A DNA stretch of 64,000 nt from Selaginella moellendorffii (lineage: Eukaryota > Streptophyta > Lycopodiopsida > Selaginellales > Selaginellaceae). Position 1 is the first letter of the stretch; each line of letters opens with the position of its first letter. Shown one piece after another: positions 58,504 to 64,000 of this stretch. Both the position numbers and the translations under genes were made by a program. The DNA lies in NCBI RefSeq assembly GCF_000143415.4, contig NW_003314265.1:2026777-2090776 (forward strand). Reading direction: 5' to 3'. Under the pieces are notes generated by a model. It was not told the DNA's origin. It searched no databases and saw nothing but the letters and a program-made list of their open reading frames with translations.

Positions 58504-61500
58504 ATTGAACTTTGCATAAGTACATAGAGTTCTGCCTTGCAGAAATTCCTCCACTAGATCTCGCGCATTTGCTAGGTTCTCCTCCGGTTCCCATGTTGCT
58601 TCGCAGTGTGGAAATCCTTTCCACTTCACATGGAATTCTCTCACCTCGCATCCTTGTCGCTTGCTTTTGTGCGCATTGAGGATGGCCTCGACTTCGTATT
58701 CCTCCTCTCCTTGAATAACCTCAGGTAAAGGTCTTACTTGGTCCTTGCGAAGCGGATCCTCAAAATACGGCTTGAGTAAATTCACGTGGAACACGGGATG
58801 CATCTTCCCCATCTCTCGAGGAAGTCGGAGTCGGTAAGCCACTTTACCGATTCGAGCCTCAATCTCGTAAGGCCCCGCAAACCTGCTTAAGGAACTCAAG
58901 ATCAATTCATTTACAGGAATACATGCATTTTTACCTTTGGGTCAACTTCCGACTGATCCCACTTGGTAGCCTGAGGTTCTTGGTGTTCAGCCACACCTTC
59001 TCCTCAGCTTGGAACTCTACGTCCCGGCGCTTCTGGTTCGTGTACTTGGTTTGCCTTTGTTGCGCCCGTTCTAAGGAATCCCTCACTAGATTCCAAATGT
59101 TGAGTCTTTCCGCCGTGAATGCCTCCACTACGGGTAGCTCTCCATGATACTCGGCCACACCGAGTTCCACAAGACCTTCAATAGCTCGCCCATTGATGAC
59201 TTCCCATGGACTCACCCCGATACTCGAATGTGGTGAGTTGTTATAACACATTTCCGCAAGTCCCAAATGACTTACCCAATCGGTCTGGTCTCCCGAGACA
59301 TAGCATCGCAAATAATCCTCCAGCTGCCTATTCACCCTTTCCGTTTGTCCGTCTGTCAAGAAGTGTTAGTGCCACCAAACTTGACTTAATACCCCATACC
59401 TGTCTGTGGGTGATAAGCTGTGCTGAATTTCAACTTGGTGCGATACTGTTCCAGGAGGGTCCTCCAGAACCTACTAGTGAAGATCTTATCTCGATCTGAG
59501 ATTATCTCTTCCGGCCTGCCCTGCACTCGAACCACTTGTTCGAAGAACAGTTTTGCCACACCTTCCGCATCCACTTCCGTTGTGGTGGGTATGAAATGTG
59601 CCATTTTCGAAAATCGGTCCACCACCATGAATATCGCATCAAACCCCTTGCTTGGGGGAAGTCCCGTGATGAAGTCCATCGTAAGACATTTCCACGGACG
59701 ATTTGGAATTGGGATGCTTTGCAACAAGCCCCCACTAGCCTTAGTCATGGCTTTGACCTGCTGACATGTTGGACATGTCTTTACATAGTCTTGGACGTCC
59801 TTAGCCATATCTGGCCAATGGTACTTCCTTTTGAGTAAACCCATCGTCTTGGGCACTCCACCGTGTCCCGCAAGAGGCTCGTCATGACACTCTTCTAAGG
59901 CTACCTTCCTTAGTTCCCCTTCTGGAACATACACCCTCATTTGCTTGTAATAGATGAGTCCGTTGCGTTCCACATAGCCCGTTTTCTCTTCCGTTGGCAG
60001 CTCACCTCTCTGGTGAGCTTCCCGTGCCTCTAGATTCCTCAGCAACACTTCTTGTGCTAGACCATCGTTCTCATATGCTGTCCGCACATCGTCCCAGAAG
60101 GTTGCTGTTGCACTGGATATCACCAACCTCAAAATCGCTTTTCGACTTAGCGCATCTGCCACGATGTTGCTCTTCCCAAGCTTGTATAGAATCTCACAAT
60201 CAAACTCGGCCAAGGCATTGGCCCACCGACCTTGTTTCCCTCTCAGGTCGGGCTGTGACAAGAAGTGTTTCGTTGCCACATTGTCCGTGTAAACCTTGAA
60301 GTGTCTCCCAAGGTAGTGTCGCCACTCCTTGAGCGCCTTGACCACCGCGAACAATTCCTTCTCGTGGGCAGGCCACTTCTATTGAGCCTTGTCCAACTTC
60401 TTCGAGAAGAACGCTACAGGATGGTTGTCTTGCTTCAAAACTGTGCCCAACGCAAAGTCCGAAGCATCCATGTCTACCTCAAAGTCCTTACCAAAATCTA
60501 GTGATGCCAACACAGGAGCCTTCCTCAACTTCCCTTTGAGGTGGACAAATGCCGCCTCACATTCCATTGTCCATACCATCTTCCCTTTTCCGGTTTGGTC
60601 CGTTAAGGGCAGGGCTACTCTCAAATAGTGTCTGATAAACTTTCGGTAGTAGTTGCATAGCCCCAAGAACGCCCTCAACTCATGTACATTCAATGGTCGC
60701 TCCCATTCCTGGATCGCTTGGACCTTCTCCGGGTCCACCTTGAGCCCGTCCTAGCCCACCACATGCCCGAGAAACTTTACCTCTTGTTGAGCAAAGTCAC
60801 ATTTGCTCTCTTTAGCATACAGTTTGTGTTCCCTTAGTTTCTCAAACACCTTCGCCAAGTGTTCGGCATGCTCCTCTACCGTCTCGCTATAGATCAGGAT
60901 GTCATCGATATAGACGACCACGAAGTGATCCAGATAGGGTACAAAGATGTGGTTCATCAATGCCGAAAACGTTGCCGGCGCATTGCATAGCCCGAAGGGC
61001 ATCACCAGAAACTCAAAGCTCCCATACCTCGTTCGACAGGTTGTCTTCTCGACATCTTCCTCGGCTACCCTAATCTGGTAGTATCCTGACCTTAGGTCAA
61101 TCCTCGAGAAGTATTTTGCCTTTCCCAACCTATCGAACAGGTCCTCAATTCTTAGCAAAGGGTACTTGTTCTTCTTTGTATACTTGTTGAGCAACCGGTA
61201 GTCTATGCACATGCGCATAGAACCATCTTTCTTTTTCACAAATAGCACTGGCGCCCCTTATGGCGACTTGCTCAACCTAACATACCCTTTGTCCACCAAC
61301 TCCTCTAGTTGGCACTTGAGCTCCTTGAGTTCTTTTTCGTTCAAATGATAGGGGGGACGAACCACCGCCTCAGCACCCTCGACCAGCTCAATCTTATGTT
61401 CTATCGGTCGTGCGGGGGGCAACCCCGCCGGTAGCTCCTCCGTGGAATTGGTCCAACACCCACTGGATCACCAAAAGTACTTCTTCCGTTCCTGTCTTTT

Positions 61501-63262
61501 TGTCACTCTTCACCAAGAGTAAGCACAAAAAGGCTGCCTTAGTTCCTTTGGTGAGTTGTCCTTTCGTGGACACCAGGTTTAAGCAGGAATTTTTGGCCTT
61601 GCTTTGCCCTACCTTTAGATCCTGGGCCTCCACCCTAGATCTTCTTCCTTGGGCATTCGCCAGTACCACAAGGTTCCTACTTTATCCATGCAAAGCTACC
61701 ACGAACCGATTAAACCAATCCATTCCGAAGATCGTGTCAAATCCCACCATGTCCAACACGGTGAAATCCATGTCTACTTTCCATGTCCCTACTTCGACTC
61801 TCGCTTGTCGAAGTACCTCATCGGTGCTTTGGCTACCTTGAACAAACTCTATAGTCCTTGGTTCGCCTAGCCGCTGCACCGTTAGTCCGGCTTGCCGGAC
61901 TATGTCTGCAGCCACAAAATTATCCGAAACACTCGTGTCAATAAGGATCTTAACAAAGCTACCTCCGAGCTTCCCTTGGAGGGCTAGTAGATGTCGCGAA
62001 CGACTCTCTACCAAAGTTGCTCGTGTAATGAGTAACTTTGAGTTAGGGACTGGATCACATACCTCAATTTGGACTTCACCCGACTTAATGGCCATATTGG
62101 CTCTGGCCTTCTTCGGGTAGGGACATTCCCTCGAAAAGTGTCCCGCTTCACTGCAGTTGTAGCATACTTTGTTTCCCACGCTGCTATACGACTTGACCTT
62201 CTTATCCGTGGGTTTGTATTTTTTCGCTTGACTCCCCCACGTACTCGTTCGCTGGCCACCGGATTTGCTTTTCCGGAACCCCGAGGACTCATTCTTAGAG
62301 AAACTCTTCTTGAATTTCCCCCTGCTATACGTTCCCCTTGGTTTTGCCCCTTTGCTAAACGTGGATCCCGACCCCGTCGTGTTCCCCTTTTGCAGATTAT
62401 TGTTGAAATGCACTTTGATGGCCGCATCTAACGCTTCCTTGTAGTTGGTCGGGTTCCACCGCATCACCTCACCGCGAGCCCAGGTTTGCAAACCTGATAT
62501 GAAGGCCTGGAACGCATCCATATCCCCCATGTCCGTGACCAGTATCCTCTTTGCCATTAACCCATTCACACATTCTTGGATGGTTCCAGTCTACTTCAGC
62601 CTACTCAACTCACCTCTCAGATGCAGAGTGGCATTCGGAGGAACGTATGTTGCGCAAATCCTCACCTTCATCATGTCCCAAGTGGCCACCGGTCCTTCGT
62701 TGGCCTCCGTCGTTCTCCACCAAGACTTGGCATTATCTGCCAAGTATGGTTTTGCACATGGGACCTTCTCCGAGCTTGGTAATCGCAACGCTCGGAAGTA
62801 GTCCTCCATATCGTAAAACCAATCCTCCACCACTTTATAGTCATTCACTCCCTTGAAGACCGGTGGGGGCTTTGGTTTGTACTTGGGAACTGCCTGAGGG
62901 ACTGATTCTACTTTGGTCTGTTCGACCTTGTTTGGTTCTGCCTCAGTCCCTGCCGAAGGGTCCGCACCTTCTGCACTGCCAGCATCCGCAGTCTTTCTCT
63001 TTTTCTTCTGCTTCTCGTCACGCTTTAGCTTGCGTACGAGAGTCTCCAGCAGGGCATTGGTCTGTGCCAACTGTCCTTCTAGCACATCCAATCGAGCCTT
63101 GGACGACCGAACCTCGCCACCGGACTCCTGTTTGGAAGTTTCCTCACTAGAGCCCTCCTCATGCAAGGATTCCTCATCCATAGCCTTTTGTTCGACCGAA
63201 GGCTCCAGCTCCGGCGGAGGTTCCATCTCCGCCTGGGTTCGTTTACGCCCTGCCTTTGCCAT
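58504..63262 (-). pseudogene. Gag-pol of element II, broken
   Basis: Gag starts MAKAGRKRTQAEME at 63262 (VEDWFYDMEDYF, NAKSWWRTT). The zinc knuckle is CYNCSEAGHFSREC. The protease active site reads DTSVSDNF. RT has [18 protein letters not shown] and YIDDILIYS. Integrase has HDEPLAGHGG with CPTCQQ and HPQT...DGQTERVN. The chromodomain is FHVKWKGFPHCEATWEP. Lesions: stops at 62591..62593, 61682..61684, about 61259, 60750..60752 and 60379..60381; a frameshift in 61394-61480; and an insertion at 59358..59399. Confidence 0.9.
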
Positions 63263-63305
63263 CTCCCAGCAATCCGCTTCTATCCTTCGCTAGAACTGAG
63301 GAAAA

Positions 63306-63318
63306 GGCTCCGATACCA
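63306..63318 (-). other. Primer-binding site of element II
   Basis: TGGTATCGGAGCC on the minus strand, adjacent to the 5' LTR, matches the initiator tRNA-Met site with one mismatch. Confidence 0.85.
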
Positions 63319-63321
63319 AAT

Positions 63322-64000
63322 TGTAAGCCACAAATTTTTCTTTTCCAATTTGTCAGCTTACCTCGTCTATCCGACCAACACTGCCTTGGCTTGTGCTAAG
63401 TTCCCTTGCCAAGGTTCTCGCCTATTGTACCAGCTCCTACTTGGTCCTACTTGGTTTCAGCTACTCACTGCACAAGCAACGGAGTGTTAGCCATCCATCT
63501 ACGGATTCCCAAATCTCTCCCAATCCCCCTCCCCGGGTTAGACTGGACTTAAAGTTCGGCTACACTCCCCACAGGCACAAGCAACCAAGCACACCAAGCC
63601 TCCAAGTCCCTAACACCCCTTGGTACGACAAGACTTGATTATGGGACCCTCTAAATCCCAAGCCTTGGGTACAACACTTGCTTCAGGACGTCGGGGCGAA
63701 ACACCATGGCCTAACGGCCCGGTATGGGTACCTCTACCCCCCCACTTCCATCCCGAAGGGAAGGTCCAAGCCCCTAGGAAGGGCGACGACCAATAAGTCA
63801 CATGGTACTCAAGTGGGGCACCACTCCACATGAGCCGGGAGCACTGCAATCGGTTTCCCTTTCAGGAGTGGGAGTTGCTCTTGAGCACTTCCTTGGATGG
63901 CCCCTCTGGCACCAACCAAGTCCATACTCACTCCCACCCAAGGCCCCTCGGTCCCAGTCTCAACCTCAAGTCGGTTTGGAAGCCCCACTGGAGAGTCCCT
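63322..64000 (-). repeat. 5' LTR of element II (partial, runs off the window)
   Basis: Aligns with 56976..about 57654 with scattered differences. The U3 portion with the hexamer array would lie beyond the window. Confidence 0.9.

Larger units (their letters stand above)
56976..64000 (-). mobile_element. Ty3/gypsy chromovirus LTR retrotransposon (element II), dead, right LTR truncated by window end
   Basis: Minus-strand element: 5' LTR 63322..beyond 64000, PBS 63306..63318, gag-pol about 58504..63262, 3' LTR 56976..about 58440. It has the same overall plan as element I but a different family. Several stops, a frameshift and a 42-bp insertion in integrase make it inactive. The full length cannot be measured here. 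Confidence 0.9.

Overview
This is plant nuclear DNA, most likely from a lycophyte and probably Selaginella moellendorffii. The evidence is very small introns (mostly 45-75 bp), tightly packed genes, plastid-targeted proteins, and two microbial-type terpene synthase genes (MTPSL), a class known from spikemosses. Exon structures were worked out by eye from GT-AG/GC-AG sites, reading-frame continuity and family motifs. For nine multi-exon genes the summed exons are an exact multiple of three. No database search was run.

Left part (1-18,950) is compact housekeeping DNA: the last exons of a receptor-like kinase; DEP1 of the methionine salvage pathway; a non-coding tandem duplication; a decayed or non-canonical auxin response factor without a DNA-binding domain; an ABC1/UbiB kinase; an FTSHI4-like inactive plastid FtsH; IMPL2 (histidinol-phosphate phosphatase), which shares a 53-bp head-to-head promoter with it; an organellar ribosomal protein bS18; and a PLP aminotransferase.

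Middle (18,950-35,100) holds two 96%-identical single-exon terpene synthases. Each is followed by the same relic of the aminotransferase 3' end, so a whole block was duplicated. Between them lies a nest of retrotransposons. An old broken Ty3/gypsy element is split by a younger 7.35-kb chromovirus with about 98%-identical LTRs, a TGAGG target duplication, PBS, polypurine tract and a nearly intact gag-pol on the minus strand.

Next (35,200-43,300) come a USP-domain cytoplasmic kinase, SIRB (sirohydrochlorin ferrochelatase), a tRNA-Glu(TTC) and a CBP60 calmodulin-binding transcription regulator.

Then (43,424-53,165) comes a tandem block duplication: [BAHD acyltransferase - small GP-repeat gene - BAHD acyltransferase] twice. 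In one BAHD subfamily the catalytic His of HxxxD is Glu in both copies. In the second block the other BAHD and the GP-repeat gene are broken. All four BAHD copies use a GC-AG intron. The GP-repeat gene is not one I recognise and is the best candidate here for something undescribed.

Right end (53,170-64,000) is AT-rich repeat debris followed by a second, dead Ty3/gypsy chromovirus whose right LTR runs off the window.
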